Origin: JBCCMQ01 sp039179985
GTDB taxonomy: Bacteria > Pseudomonadota > Alphaproteobacteria > Rhodobacterales > Rhodobacteraceae
Reading direction: 5' to 3'
NCBI GenBank assembly: GCA_039179985.1
Contig: JBCDED010000004.1
Coordinates: 18,963 to 82,962 of the forward strand
Length of the DNA stretch: 64,000 bases
Shown here one piece after another: positions 8,706 to 17,727 of the stretch (position 1 is the stretch's first letter; every line of letters begins with the position of its first letter). The notes beneath the pieces are model-generated. The model saw only the letters and a list, made by a program, of their open reading frames with translations, searched no databases and had not been told where the DNA came from. The position numbers were made by a program, and so were the translations under genes.

Positions 8706-8792
8706 AAAATGCGTCGGTCTGTGCGAAATGACAAGGCAAATCGCCACGGGCGTGTGCCAAACTCAGGCGAGGAAAGCAGGTCAGGAGCAGGC

Positions 8793-9920
8793 ATGCGTCA
8801 ATCAGAGATTGTTACCGACCCCTTGGGCTGGCTGAGCCGGGAACGGCCGGATCACCCTGTCTACTTTTTCGATCCCGCACAATTGCAAGCAACGGCGCGG
8901 CGGTTTATGGGGCTTTTCCCGGGCCTTGTCAGCTATGCGGTAAAGGCCAACGACAGCCGGGAGGTGCTGGGCAACCTCGCGGCCGCCGGACTGAGCGCTT
9001 TTGACGTGGCCTCGCCTGACGAAATGACCGCTGTCCGTCAGATCGCGCCCGGTGCCGCGCTGCACTATCACAACCCCGTTCGCTCGCGCGGCGAGATTAC
9101 CGAGGGCATTCGTCAGCGTGTGACTTCCTGGTCGGTGGATGATCCAGACGAATTGGCAAAGTTACTGGCCATGCTGCCATCCGGTTCAGAGATTGCGGTC
9201 CGGTTGAAACTGCCCGTGGGCGGCGCGGTCTATGATTTTGGCGAAAAATTCGGCGCCGATCCCATCCTCGCGCGCGGCCTGTTGCGGAAGGTGGCCGAGG
9301 CCGGGCACCTGCCTTCAATGACCTTCCATCCGGGCACCCAGTGTACCGATCCGGCGGCCTGGTCTTCTTATATCGCAGCATGCGCGGACATTGCCCGGCA
9401 CGCGGACGTCAGGCTTGAGCGGCTGAACGTAGGCGGGGGCTTCGGAATTGCGCGGGCGGGAGCAGGTGATCCGCTGCCGGGCATCTGCGCGGCCATCCGC
9501 GCCGCGGTGGCGTCACACTTCGCACATCCGCCGCGCCTTGTCTGCGAACCGGGGCGCGCAATGGTGGCCGGGGCCTATACCCTTGCCGTTCCGGTCAAGG
9601 CCGTGCGCGCCACCTCGGTCTATCTGGCCGATGGCATCTACGGCGGCCTCAGCGAAGCACCGCAGATGGGCGCGCCGGACCGGCGGGCCGCGATTGCACC
9701 GGACGGAACACTGCGCAGCGGATGTCCCCGATCCCGCGTGGTCTTTGGCCCGACCTGCGACAGCCTCGACCGCTTGCCGGACCAGGTCGACCTGCCAGAC
9801 GACCTTGCCGAAGGCGACTACCTTATATTCGACAAAATGGGCGCCTATTCCTTCGCCACCACCACGCGTTTCAACGGATACGGGCAGGCCGAAGTAGTGA
9901 CGCTGTCGATCGCAGTGTGA
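8793..9920 (+). CDS. type III PLP-dependent amino acid decarboxylase (ornithine decarboxylase-like)
   Basis: A 375-residue alanine-racemase-fold decarboxylase. Visible features are the PLP lysine K51 in SYAVKANDS, the HPGTQ loop near 180, the phosphate-binding GGGFG at 214-218, EPGR at 252-255, the active-site cysteine C322 in FGPTCDSLD and the C-terminal FDKMGAYSF and FNGYG motifs. This matches eukaryotic-type ornithine/lysine decarboxylases that feed putrescine or cadaverine synthesis. ATG at 8793 has CAGGAGC in front; an upstream in-frame ATG at 8709 would run through the operator. Control by the divergent AsnC protein is likely. Confidence 0.85.
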   Translation: MRQSEIVTDPLGWLSRERPDHPVYFFDPAQLQATARRFMGLFPGLVSYAVKANDSREVLGNLAAAGLSAFDVASPDEMTAVRQIAPGAALHYHNPVRSRGEITEGIRQRVTSWSVDDPDELAKLLAMLPSGSEIAVRLKLPVGGAVYDFGEKFGADPILARGLLRKVAEAGHLPSMTFHPGTQCTDPAAWSSYIAACADIARHADVRLERLNVGGGFGIARAGAGDPLPGICAAIRAAVASHFAHPPRLVCEPGRAMVAGAYTLAVPVKAVRATSVYLADGIYGGLSEAPQMGAPDRRAAIAPDGTLRSGCPRSRVVFGPTCDSLDRLPDQVDLPDDLAEGDYLIFDKMGAYSFATTTRFNGYGQAEVVTLSIAV

Positions 9921-9996
9921 TCTGGGCTGGACAAGGGGCAGCCGCTGGCTAGTGTCCCTGCAAGAGAAATAGCTCCAGCCTGGGAGGCGCAGCCAC

Positions 9997-12291
9997 ATGG
10001 ATAAATTCGGGAAGAGCCAGCCGGTCAAACGCGTGGAAGACCATCGCCTGATCACCGGGCAGGGTCGGTATGTGGATGATACAGCCCCCGAGGGCGCGCT
10101 TTTTGCCCATTTCGTGCGCTCGCCTGTTGCCCATGCCACAATCGGCGAGATGGATTTTGATAGCGCCCGCGCGGCGGACGGTGTGCATCTTGTCGCCAGT
10201 GCTGCGGACCTCGAAGCGTCGGGCATGAAAATCAACCTCAACGCAACGGTCGTAAAGAACGTCGACGGGACCGATGGCGCTGCGCCCGCGCGACCTGTTC
10301 TTGCCAAGGGGCGCGTGCGATTCGTGGGCGAACCTGTGGCCGTGATCGTGGCCGACAGTCTGCAGCAGGCACGGGACGCCGCGGAACTGGTTGAAGTCGA
10401 TTATGATGAGCTCGCAGCCCATGTGGAGCCCGTTGAAGGCGGCTCGCAACTGCACACGGAGGCGCCGGGCAATCTGGCCTTCGACTGGGGTCTGGGCGAT
10501 GCCGAGGCGACCGAGGCTGCGTTTCAGGCTGCTGCCCATCACGTCACGCTCGAAGTGGGCGACAACCGGATCATCGTGAACTCGATCGAACCGCGCGGTA
10601 ACTGGGCCAACTGGGCCGGGGGCCGCCTGCATCTGATGTACAACGGACAGGGTGTCTGGGGCCTCAAGGCTGACCTCTCGAAGGCCTTCAGTCTTGACGA
10701 GGAAAACGTTCGCGTGACTACCGAGGATGTCGGCGGCGGCTTCGGCATGAAGGGAATGAACTATCCCGAGAACATGGTGGTCTCCTGGTGCGCCAAGACG
10801 CTGGAACGCCCCGTGCGCTGGATGTCGGACCGCTCCGAGGCGATGCTGACCGACAACGCGGGCCGCGATCTTGTGTCGACCTGCGAGCTGGCCTTCGACG
10901 AAGACCTCAAGATCACCGCCTACCGTGTGAAGACGGTCTGCAATCTCGGCGCCTATAACAGCCAGTTTGCGCAGCCTATTCAAAGTCAGCTTTTTGCCCG
11001 CGTTCTGATGGGCACCTATGACGTGCAGACCACCTACCTTGGCGTGAAGGGGATTTTTACCAATACCACGCAGGTGGACGCCTACCGCGGCGCCGGGCGC
11101 CCCGAGGCAATCTATGCCCTTGAGCGCACGATCGAATATGCGGCGCGGAAACTTGGGGTCGACCCGTGGGAGTTGCGCAAGAAGAACTTCATCAAGCCCG
11201 CCCAGTTCCCCTACAAGACAGCGACCGGCGAGCTTTATGACGTCGGCGATTTTGTTCGCGTTCTGGGGAAGGTCGAGGGCCATGCAGACCGCGCTGGTTT
11301 CCCGGCCCGCAAGGCCGCAAGCGCCGCGAGGGGCAAGCTGCGGGGTCTTGGGCTTTGCTACTATATCGAGTCGATCCTTGGAGATCCCTCCGAGACGGCT
11401 GCGGTGGAATTCCACGACGACGGGACCGTGTCGATCTACGTCGGCACCCAGTCGAACGGGCAGGGTCATGAGACGGTCTTCGCCGCCTTCCTGTCGGACC
11501 AGACCGGCATTCCTTTGGAGGCAATCCGTGTGGTGCAGGGCGACAGTGATCTGATCCCGTCGGGCGGCGGCACCGGCGGGTCCCGCTCGGTAACCACGCA
11601 GACCAACGCCACGCTCGCCGCGGTTGACAAGATGGTCGAGGTCTTCACGCCGTTTCTGGCCGAGGAAATGGGGGTTGCGCCTGAAGAAGTGGAATTCGAT
11701 CACGAGAAATTCCGCGCCGATGGCTCCAATGTGACCTTCACCTTCCTCGAAGCCGCCGAAAAAGCGCGCCAGGACGGCCGGACCGACCTCTTGCACCACC
11801 GCGAAACCGCCAAACTGCCCGGACGGTCCTACCCGAACGGTGCCCACGTCTGCGAGTTGGAGATTGACCCCTCGACCGGCGTTGTTTCCATCGAGCGCTA
11901 CACTGTGGCAGACGATTTCGGGAACCTTATCAATCCGATGCTGGCCGAAGGCCAGGTTCATGGCGGGGTCGTTCAGGGGATCGGACAGGCTCTCACAGAG
12001 CGCGTGGTCTACGACGACACCGGCCAGCTCCTCACGGCATCGTTCATGGACTACGGCATGCCACGCGCCGACGATATGCCCATGATCGCGTTCTATTCCG
12101 AGCCCGTGCCCTCAACGGCCAACCCCATGGGGATGAAGGGCTGTGGCGAGGCGGGAACGGTCGGCGCGCTCGCCGCGGTTGCCAACGCAGTGCTCGATGC
12201 GGTCTGGGATGCGGGGATCACTCAGGTGGACATGCCGTTCACGCCGCACCGGATGTGGGAACTCCTGCGCGACAAGGACGTTGCGGCTTGA
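9997..12291 (+). CDS. molybdenum hydroxylase large (Mo-binding) subunit, CoxL form II / aldehyde oxidase type
   Basis: A 764-residue xanthine dehydrogenase-superfamily large subunit that carries the molybdopterin cytosine dinucleotide site. It shows VGGGFGMKG at 245-253, AYRGAGRPE at 362-370, GGGTGGSRS and the catalytic glutamate E718 in MKGCGEAGTVG. The AYRGAGR loop is the form II type; form I aerobic CO dehydrogenase has AYxCSFR, so CO oxidation is not supported. ATG has GGGAGG upstream. No FeS small subunit, FAD medium subunit or maturation gene is beside it, which is unusual because these enzymes normally work as L-M-S complexes. Substrate unknown; probably an aldehyde or N-heterocycle. 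Confidence 0.88.
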   Translation: MDKFGKSQPVKRVEDHRLITGQGRYVDDTAPEGALFAHFVRSPVAHATIGEMDFDSARAADGVHLVASAADLEASGMKINLNATVVKNVDGTDGAAPARPVLAKGRVRFVGEPVAVIVADSLQQARDAAELVEVDYDELAAHVEPVEGGSQLHTEAPGNLAFDWGLGDAEATEAAFQAAAHHVTLEVGDNRIIVNSIEPRGNWANWAGGRLHLMYNGQGVWGLKADLSKAFSLDEENVRVTTEDVGGGFGMKGMNYPENMVVSWCAKTLERPVRWMSDRSEAMLTDNAGRDLVSTCELAFDEDLKITAYRVKTVCNLGAYNSQFAQPIQSQLFARVLMGTYDVQTTYLGVKGIFTNTTQVDAYRGAGRPEAIYALERTIEYAARKLGVDPWELRKKNFIKPAQFPYKTATGELYDVGDFVRVLGKVEGHADRAGFPARKAASAARGKLRGLGLCYYIESILGDPSETAAVEFHDDGTVSIYVGTQSNGQGHETVFAAFLSDQTGIPLEAIRVVQGDSDLIPSGGGTGGSRSVTTQTNATLAAVDKMVEVFTPFLAEEMGVAPEEVEFDHEKFRADGSNVTFTFLEAAEKARQDGRTDLLHHRETAKLPGRSYPNGAHVCELEIDPSTGVVSIERYTVADDFGNLINPMLAEGQVHGGVVQGIGQALTERVVYDDTGQLLTASFMDYGMPRADDMPMIAFYSEPVPSTANPMGMKGCGEAGTVGALAAVANAVLDAVWDAGITQVDMPFTPHRMWELLRDKDVAA

Positions 12292-12376
12292 ACACCGCAT
12301 AAGGCGCCTTCTGCGGCGGGCCCCGCTTGTCCGCCGCATCATCCCCCGTAAGGATGGCCGAGGCGCAGTCAACCAC

Positions 12377-13342
12377 GTGGTGATCCTTGACGGGACAAAT
12401 TCGTCGCTGGTCCCCGGCGACGAGACGAATGCGGGCATACTGTTCAAACTCTTGCGCGAAACCCATCCGGCGACGCACTTGTCCTTGCACTACGAAGCCG
12501 GGGTTCAGTGGGAAAGCTGGCGGCAGACCCCCAATGTCGTTTCCGGCTACGGGATCAATGGCCGGATCCGGCGGGCTTACGGTGCGCTTGCCTCGCGATA
12601 CCGTCCGGGCGACCGCATCTTTCTGTTTGGTTTTTCCCGGGGCGCCTATGCCGTCCGGTCGCTGGCGGGCATTATCGGCAGCGTTGGCCTGCTGACACCG
12701 GCAAAATCGACCGAGCGCAACATCCGGCAGGTCTTCCGCCACTACGAGCGGTCGCCAAGCGCGGCTGTTGCCGCTGATTTCAAGCGCTTGCACTGCCAGG
12801 CTGATGTTCCGATAGAGGTGATCGGCGTCTGGGATACGGTCAAGGCCCTGGGCATCCGCCTGCCGTTGCTCTGGACGCTGACAGAGCACAAGCACCTCTT
12901 CCACAACCACGCGCTTGGCCCACACGTGCGCCGCGGCTTTCACGCCCTGGCGCGGGACGAGCGGCGGCTGGTCTTTCAGCCTGTGCTATGGGAAACGCCC
13001 GATGGTTTTGACGGTCGCGTCGAGCAGGTCTGGTTTCGTGGCACCCATGGCGACGTGGGCGGGCAACTCCACGGAAAGAACGCAGCGCGGCCGCTGTCGA
13101 ACATCCCATTGGTCTGGATGCTGTCGCGCGCCGAGGCCAGCGGGCTGGTTTTGCCGCAGGATTGGCGCAAGCGCTTTGAGTGTGACGTGCGGGCGCCGTC
13201 GGTCGGCATGAACCACAAATGGGGAAAGCTGTTCCTGGCGCGGCGCGACCGACCCATCGGTACCGACCCGTCTGAACGTATGCACCCAACAGCCGTGCGC
13301 GGCGAGGCAGACGACCCTGCGACCGCCGAACTGCTCGCCTGA
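12377..13342 (+). CDS. DUF2235 alpha/beta hydrolase (Tle1-like lipase fold)
   Basis: A roughly 321-residue protein of the DUF2235 family, to which Tle1-type phospholipase effectors belong. The N-terminal VVILDGTNSS is the usual family opening. The nucleophile serine is S87 in FGFSRGAYAVRS, the acid is D153 in GVWDTV and the histidine is H224 in RGTHGDVGG. No signal peptide, VgrG or immunity gene is nearby, so a toxin role is not supported. There is no ATG before the conserved core; the GTG at 12377 is the best guess. It follows the molybdenum hydroxylase by 85 bp. Confidence 0.75.
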   Translation: MVILDGTNSSLVPGDETNAGILFKLLRETHPATHLSLHYEAGVQWESWRQTPNVVSGYGINGRIRRAYGALASRYRPGDRIFLFGFSRGAYAVRSLAGIIGSVGLLTPAKSTERNIRQVFRHYERSPSAAVAADFKRLHCQADVPIEVIGVWDTVKALGIRLPLLWTLTEHKHLFHNHALGPHVRRGFHALARDERRLVFQPVLWETPDGFDGRVEQVWFRGTHGDVGGQLHGKNAARPLSNIPLVWMLSRAEASGLVLPQDWRKRFECDVRAPSVGMNHKWGKLFLARRDRPIGTDPSERMHPTAVRGEADDPATAELLA

Positions 13343-13346
13343 GGCC

Positions 13347-13832
13347 TCAGGGCGTCATGATCAGGCAGGTGGTCGACCCGGTCGCATAAAGCTTGCCGTC
13401 TTCAACGCCGCGGATCTCTCCGTTGGAGACGCCCGTCGTGCGGCCCGCATGCTGAATGAGCCCAACGGCGTCGATTTCCATCCCCGGCGGAATCGGCCGG
13501 GTGATGTTGATCTTGTACTCAAGCGTTGTGTAGGCCGCGCCTTTTGGCAGCATGGTCATCACGGCGCAGGCCATGCAACTGTCAAGGAGCGTTCCGTACC
13601 AACCGCCATGGACGCTGCGGATCGGGTTCATGTGGTCAAAAAGCGGAGCGCCGCGAAAGACGACGCGCCCCTTTTCAACCTCATAGACGCGATAGTTCAG
13701 GGTCCGGGCTATGGGCGGCGCGGGCGAGATGCCGTCGCGGATGCGCTCCATGAACTCCAGCCCCGACATCGAAAGCATTTCTTCTGCCGTCAGAAGATCG
13801 TCGAGATTCTCGGCGAAGTAGGGATTTGCCAT
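13347..13832 (-). CDS. PaaI-family hotdog thioesterase
   Basis: A 161-residue hotdog-fold protein. The catalytic helix region is SVHGGWYGTLLDSCMACAV, followed by TTLEYKINITRPIPPG, the typical PaaI/thioesterase II layout. Such enzymes hydrolyse acyl- or aryl-CoA esters in the cytoplasm. It converges with the DUF2235 gene, with only four bases between the two stops. No pathway partner is adjacent, so the CoA substrate is unknown. Confidence 0.82.
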   Translation of the reverse strand: MANPYFAENLDDLLTAEEMLSMSGLEFMERIRDGISPAPPIARTLNYRVYEVEKGRVVFRGAPLFDHMNPIRSVHGGWYGTLLDSCMACAVMTMLPKGAAYTTLEYKINITRPIPPGMEIDAVGLIQHAGRTTGVSNGEIRGVEDGKLYATGSTTCLIMTP

Positions 13833-13894
13833 GTTGCGCCTCGGCCGGTTTTTGCGGGACGCTAGACCGCAGCGCGCTGTGGCGCAAGCGGCGT

Positions 13895-14761
13895 TCAGGC
13901 CACGTTTTCGAGACTGACTGCGGGTGCGAGCCCGAGCGCATGGCAGATGTCCCGCGTCAGGCCGGGTTTGTTGAGCGTGTAGAAATGGAGGTGGTCCACG
14001 CCGCCCTCCAAAAGCTCCGTGCAGAGGTCCGTGGCATGGGCAACGGCAAGCAGGTCTTCCCGCCCGTCCCGCAACGCTGTGCGGAACGTCGCGTCGAGCT
14101 CTGCAGGGACAGCGGCGCCGCAGCGTTTGGCAAACCGCTTGGTGTTTGGCCAGCTTTCGATGGGCAAAATGCCCGGCAGGATCGGTGCCGTGATCCCCGC
14201 CGCGCCGCAGGCGTCGCGGAAGCGGAAGTAGGTATCGGCCTCAAAGAAGAACTGGGTTATCGCGCCGCTGGCGCCCGCGTCGATCTTGCGCTTCAGCCAA
14301 TCGATGTCGGCGCCGTCATAGGAGGCTTCGGGATGCCGGTCAGGGTATGCACCGACGCGGATGTTGAATTTGCCGGTTGCGGCAAGCGCCGCGATCAGGT
14401 CGCAACTGGACGCAAAACCCTCAGGGTGAGGCGTGAAGCCTTTTGCGCCTTTCGGCGGGTCGCCCCGCAGCGCGACCAATTCCGTGACCCCGGCGTCGGC
14501 ATAGCCTTCGGCAATCGCCAGCGTCTCGTCCCGGCTCGCGTCCACACACGTCAGATGCGCGGCCACATTGAGACCGCTGTGCCGCCCGATCGTGGTGACA
14601 GCCTCATGGGTCAGTCTTCGGGTCGTTCCGCCCGCGCCATAGGTTACCGAGACAAATTCGGGTTCGAAGGGCGCCAGCGCCTGTACCGTGTCCCAGAGGC
14701 GGAAAGAGGCTTCGAGCGATTGCGGCGGGAAAAACTCGAACGAGACGGATGGCATGGTCAT
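13895..14761 (-). CDS. metF: 5,10-methylenetetrahydrofolate reductase
   Basis: A 288-residue flavoprotein that reduces 5,10-methylene-THF to 5-methyl-THF for methionine synthesis. It opens with SVSFEFFPPQS, which carries the catalytic glutamate, followed by FVSVTYGAGG and AHLTCVDAS with the THF-binding residues. ALRGDPPKG and GAITQFFFEAD further support MetF. ATG at 14761 has AAGGACG upstream. It is divergent from a LysR gene that is probably metR, with a dyad site between them. Confidence 0.93.
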   Translation of the reverse strand: MTMPSVSFEFFPPQSLEASFRLWDTVQALAPFEPEFVSVTYGAGGTTRRLTHEAVTTIGRHSGLNVAAHLTCVDASRDETLAIAEGYADAGVTELVALRGDPPKGAKGFTPHPEGFASSCDLIAALAATGKFNIRVGAYPDRHPEASYDGADIDWLKRKIDAGASGAITQFFFEADTYFRFRDACGAAGITAPILPGILPIESWPNTKRFAKRCGAAVPAELDATFRTALRDGREDLLAVAHATDLCTELLEGGVDHLHFYTLNKPGLTRDICHALGLAPAVSLENVA

Positions 14762-14806
14762 GGGGCGTCCTTTGCTGGCAGCGCGGTTGTGCCACCTAGT
14801 CAACTG

Positions 14807-14840
14807 TGAGACAAATTCATATTTCTCAAGATCAATATGA
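14807..14840. promoter_or_regulatory. metF-metR intergenic regulator sites
   Basis: TGAGACAAATTCA at 14807-14819 is one base off the enterobacterial MetR consensus TGAA-N5-TTCA. Overlapping it, TCATATT at 14817-14823 and AATATGA at 14834-14840 form a perfect 7-bp inverted repeat with a 10-bp spacer. The sites sit between the divergent metF and metR starts. MetR binding is inferred from position and similarity to the consensus. Confidence 0.55.
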
Positions 14841-14852
14841 GGTTCGTTTGCA

Positions 14853-15779
14853 ATGCATCTTGAGTTTCGGCACCTCAGAACGATCCGGGCGATCCACAAT
14901 GCCGGCGGTCTGGCGCGTGCTGCGGAGATGATGAACATCACTCAGTCGGCGCTTTCGCATCAGATCAAGGGGCTGGAAGAGCAGACCGGGGTCGAGCTCT
15001 TCGTGCGGCGCTCAAAGCCCCTGAAGCTTTCGGCGGCGGGCATGAAACTTTTGCGTCTTGCTGACAAGATCCTGCCTGAAGTCGCGAAAGCGGAAGAGGA
15101 ATTCCGGAACCTGCGCTCGGGCAAATCCGGGCGGCTGCACATCGCGATCGAATGTCACGCCTGTTTCGAATGGCTCTTTCCAGTGCTCGAAGAGTTCCGC
15201 AAAGCTTGGCCCGAGGTCGATGTGGACATCCGCCCGGGCCTTTCGTTCGACGCCCTTCCCGCGCTGCAAAAAGAAGAGGTGGATCTTGTGGTTTCCTCCG
15301 ATCCCGAGGAACTTCCCGGCGTTTCGTTTCAGCCGCTCTTTGACTACGACCCGGTCTTCGTCGCCTCGTCCCTGCATCCCTTGGCGCAGCGTGACTTTGT
15401 GGTGGCGGAGGATTTTCGAGACGAGCTGCTGATTACCTACCCGGTGGAGCAGTCGCGCCTCGACGTCTTCAGCCAGCTTCTGATGCCAGCGGGCGTCCAG
15501 CCCCGTGCCGTACGGCAGGTGGAGTTGACCGCAGTCATCCTGCTTCTCGTGGCCTCGAACCGGGGTGTCGCCGTCTTGCCGGACTGGGTAGTCCGAGAGG
15601 TGCGCTACAATTCCGATTATGTGACACGGCCTCTGACCGAGGCCGGCATCACCCGGCGCCTCTTTGCGGCGGTGCGCGACGACGATCTGTCGAAACCCTT
15701 TATCGCACATGTCATACGCCTTGCACGCAATTCCGATGTGCGCTTCGGCAAGGCGGTCTTGCAGACAGCGCAAGGCTGA
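14853..15779 (+). CDS. metR: LysR-family regulator, probable MetR
   Basis: A 308-residue LysR regulator. The N-terminal winged helix (HLEFRHLRTIRAIHNAGGLA then NITQSALSHQIKGLEEQTG) is very MetR-like, and the effector domain contains LHIAIECHACFEWLFPVL, a MetR hallmark. MetR responds to homocysteine and controls methionine genes. The divergent metF and the intervening dyad support the name. In its effector domain the DVDIRPGLSFDALPALQKE stretch follows the MetR pattern. Confidence 0.82.
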   Translation: MHLEFRHLRTIRAIHNAGGLARAAEMMNITQSALSHQIKGLEEQTGVELFVRRSKPLKLSAAGMKLLRLADKILPEVAKAEEEFRNLRSGKSGRLHIAIECHACFEWLFPVLEEFRKAWPEVDVDIRPGLSFDALPALQKEEVDLVVSSDPEELPGVSFQPLFDYDPVFVASSLHPLAQRDFVVAEDFRDELLITYPVEQSRLDVFSQLLMPAGVQPRAVRQVELTAVILLLVASNRGVAVLPDWVVREVRYNSDYVTRPLTEAGITRRLFAAVRDDDLSKPFIAHVIRLARNSDVRFGKAVLQTAQG

Positions 15780-15847
15780 GGCCCCGCCCCTTGCCGCGCC
15801 GCAGCCGCAGGTGTATGGCCCGCGCCTGACAGTCAGGAGCATCCGCC

Positions 15848-16630
15848 ATGCAGGGCAGCGCAAATCTCAACGTTATGGTCAAGGCCGCCCGGCAGGCAGG
15901 CCGGGCGCTGGTCAAGGATTTCCGGGAGGTGGAGAACCTTCAGGTCTCTATGAAGGCTGCGGGCGATTTTGTCAGCCGCGCGGATATCGCGGCTGAAAGG
16001 CTAATCAAGGAAACGCTCATGGAGGCGCGGCCGACATATGGTTGGCTGGGCGAAGAGGGCGGTGGCGCCGACGGGCAGGACCCGACCCGGCGCTGGATTG
16101 TCGATCCCTTGGACGGAACGACCAATTTCCTCCACGGCCTGCCCCACTGGGCGGTGTCGATCGCACTGGAGCATAAGGGCCAGATCGTCGCCGCGGTGGT
16201 CTTCGATCCGGCCAAGGACGAATTGTTCTTTGCCGAGAAAGGGCAAGGGGCGTGGCTTAATGAAAGCCGCCTGCGGGTGTCGAACCGCCGGCGTATGATC
16301 GAGGCGATTTTCGCCACCGGGTTGCCTTTCGGCGGCCGTCCGGATTTGCCCGAAGTTCTGCAGGATCTGGCCAAGCTTTTGCCGCTGACAGCCGGTGTCC
16401 GGCGGTGGGGATCGGCGGCGCTCGATCTCGCCTATGTGGCCGCAGGCCGCTACGACGGGTTCTGGGAACGCAACCTGAACGCCTGGGATATCGCGGCGGG
16501 CGTCCTCTTGGTTCAAGAGGCCGGCGGGTTCCTGGAAGGCTTTCAGCCGGCGGAAGATCCTGTCGAGTCCGGATCACTTATTGCGGCGAACGCCGAGATA
16601 TTCAGCACATTTGCCGAAACCCTTCGATAA
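15848..16630 (+). CDS. suhB: inositol-1-monophosphatase family protein
   Basis: A 260-residue Mg-dependent phosphatase. It has the metal site WIVDPLDGTTNFLHGLPHWA, the acidic GEEGGG loop before it and the C-terminal WDIAAGVLLVQEAGG. This is SuhB/IMPase rather than CysQ or FBPase II. AGGAG lies upstream of ATG 15848. SuhB hydrolyses inositol phosphate and in enterobacteria also assists rRNA transcription. It stands alone between metR and a small membrane gene. Confidence 0.88.
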   Translation: MQGSANLNVMVKAARQAGRALVKDFREVENLQVSMKAAGDFVSRADIAAERLIKETLMEARPTYGWLGEEGGGADGQDPTRRWIVDPLDGTTNFLHGLPHWAVSIALEHKGQIVAAVVFDPAKDELFFAEKGQGAWLNESRLRVSNRRRMIEAIFATGLPFGGRPDLPEVLQDLAKLLPLTAGVRRWGSAALDLAYVAAGRYDGFWERNLNAWDIAAGVLLVQEAGGFLEGFQPAEDPVESGSLIAANAEIFSTFAETLR

Positions 16631-16681
16631 CGTCCCGGGCGAGGCCACTTTCTTGCCGGATTCCTGTGCAAGGATCCGGAT

Positions 16682-16858
16682 ATGGCAAGGATGCATGACA
16701 GACAGGTCCAGGGGCACAGGCCGCCCCGTCGCCGCGAAAGCGCGATGATCGTGAGCTGTGTTGTCGGGCTCGCAGCCGTTGTGACTTTGATCGGTGCGGT
16801 GTCCCAGGGCCCCAGCACAGAGGATCGCGTCATCAGCGTCGCTCAGGCCGCCCGGTAA
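16682..16858 (+). CDS. 58-residue single-pass membrane peptide, hypothetical
   Basis: An ORF of 58 codons starting at ATG 16682, preceded by AAGGA. The product has a basic N-terminus (RPPRRRESA), one hydrophobic segment (IVSCVVGLAAVVTLIGAV) and a short polar tail. That is a typical N-in membrane anchor. It converges with the rhomboid gene, whose stop begins at the next base. No family recognised; it could be a chance ORF, but the ribosome site and topology favour a gene. Confidence 0.5.
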   Translation: MARMHDRQVQGHRPPRRRESAMIVSCVVGLAAVVTLIGAVSQGPSTEDRVISVAQAAR

Positions 16859-17656
16859 CTAGCGCCCCCGGCCAGACCAGGGCCCTGGGCGCCGCCGTGT
16901 TCCATCCGGCATCTGCCGCCGCCCCGACGACGGGATCGAACTGCGCGCCAGCCGGTACTGGGCATCGGGATGGGGTGGGTGGCCGTCGGTCTTTTGCCAG
17001 TAGGCCGTTGCACCCCGTCTCAGCCACAGCGGTATCGTCAGCACAAACCCGATCACGAAGCCCCCGGCATGGGCCCAGTAGGCCACACCTCCGCCGCTGC
17101 TGTCGGACTCGACGCCACCAACAAATTGTATTACGAACCAGAGCCCGAGCATGACCCAGGCCGGCACGGGTATGATCCGGATAATGATGATAAAGATGAA
17201 CAGGATATCGACGCGCGCCTTGGGGAACAGCAGAAGGTAACCCCCCATCACGCCCGCGATTGCCCCCGAGGCGCCTACCGTCGGAATGCGCGAGGCGGGG
17301 TCGATGAAAACATGGCTGAGCCCCGCGCCGATCCCGCAGGCAAGGTAGAAGATGAGATAGCCGATATGGCCGAATTCTTCTTCCAGGTTGTCCCCGAAGA
17401 TCCAGAGGAACAGCATGTTGCCGCCGAGGTGCAGCCACCCGCCGTGGAGGAACATCGATGTTACTAAGGTCTCGTAACCGCTGCCGAAGCTCAGGCGCGC
17501 CGGGACGATGCCCCAGGTCAGAAAAAAGGCCTGGAGCTGACCCGGCTGCGAGAATAGTCCGTAGTAGCTGAGGAAAATCACCACATTGATGGCGATGAGC
17601 GCCCAGGTCACGAAAGGCGTCTTTTCCGATGGATTGTGGTCGCGCAGCGGGAACAT
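16859..17656 (-). CDS. rhomboid-family intramembrane serine protease
   Basis: A 265-residue polytopic protein of the rhomboid family (Pfam PF01694). It has six or more hydrophobic segments, the catalytic serine in VGASGAIAGVMGGYLLLFP and the catalytic histidine in YWAHAGGFVIGF, plus the loop-1 LHLGGNMLFLWIFGDNLEE motif. The ATG at 17656 is chosen because upstream in-frame codons give a non-conserved arginine-rich leader. It is divergent from the TPR gene. Confidence 0.9.
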   Translation of the reverse strand: MFPLRDHNPSEKTPFVTWALIAINVVIFLSYYGLFSQPGQLQAFFLTWGIVPARLSFGSGYETLVTSMFLHGGWLHLGGNMLFLWIFGDNLEEEFGHIGYLIFYLACGIGAGLSHVFIDPASRIPTVGASGAIAGVMGGYLLLFPKARVDILFIFIIIIRIIPVPAWVMLGLWFVIQFVGGVESDSSGGGVAYWAHAGGFVIGFVLTIPLWLRRGATAYWQKTDGHPPHPDAQYRLARSSIPSSGRRQMPDGTRRRPGPWSGRGR

Positions 17657-17727
17657 GGTGGGGAAAGTCGTGTGCGAGTGCTGGGGCGTCAAGGGATTCC
17701 CTTGACGAACACGCCCTGTGGCGCACC

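Noticed and set aside
9949..11961. 670-codon open frame on the minus strand
   Set aside because: It is antisense to the molybdenum hydroxylase gene, has no family motif and reflects the high-GC third-position bias of the real gene.
9997..12291. Aerobic CO dehydrogenase (coxL form I)
   Set aside because: The active-site loop reads AYRGAGR, not the AYxCSFR of true CO dehydrogenase, and no coxM or coxS is adjacent.
12377..13342. Type VI secretion lipase effector (Tle1)
   Set aside because: The DUF2235 triad is present, but there is no VgrG, Hcp, PAAR, adaptor or immunity gene nearby.
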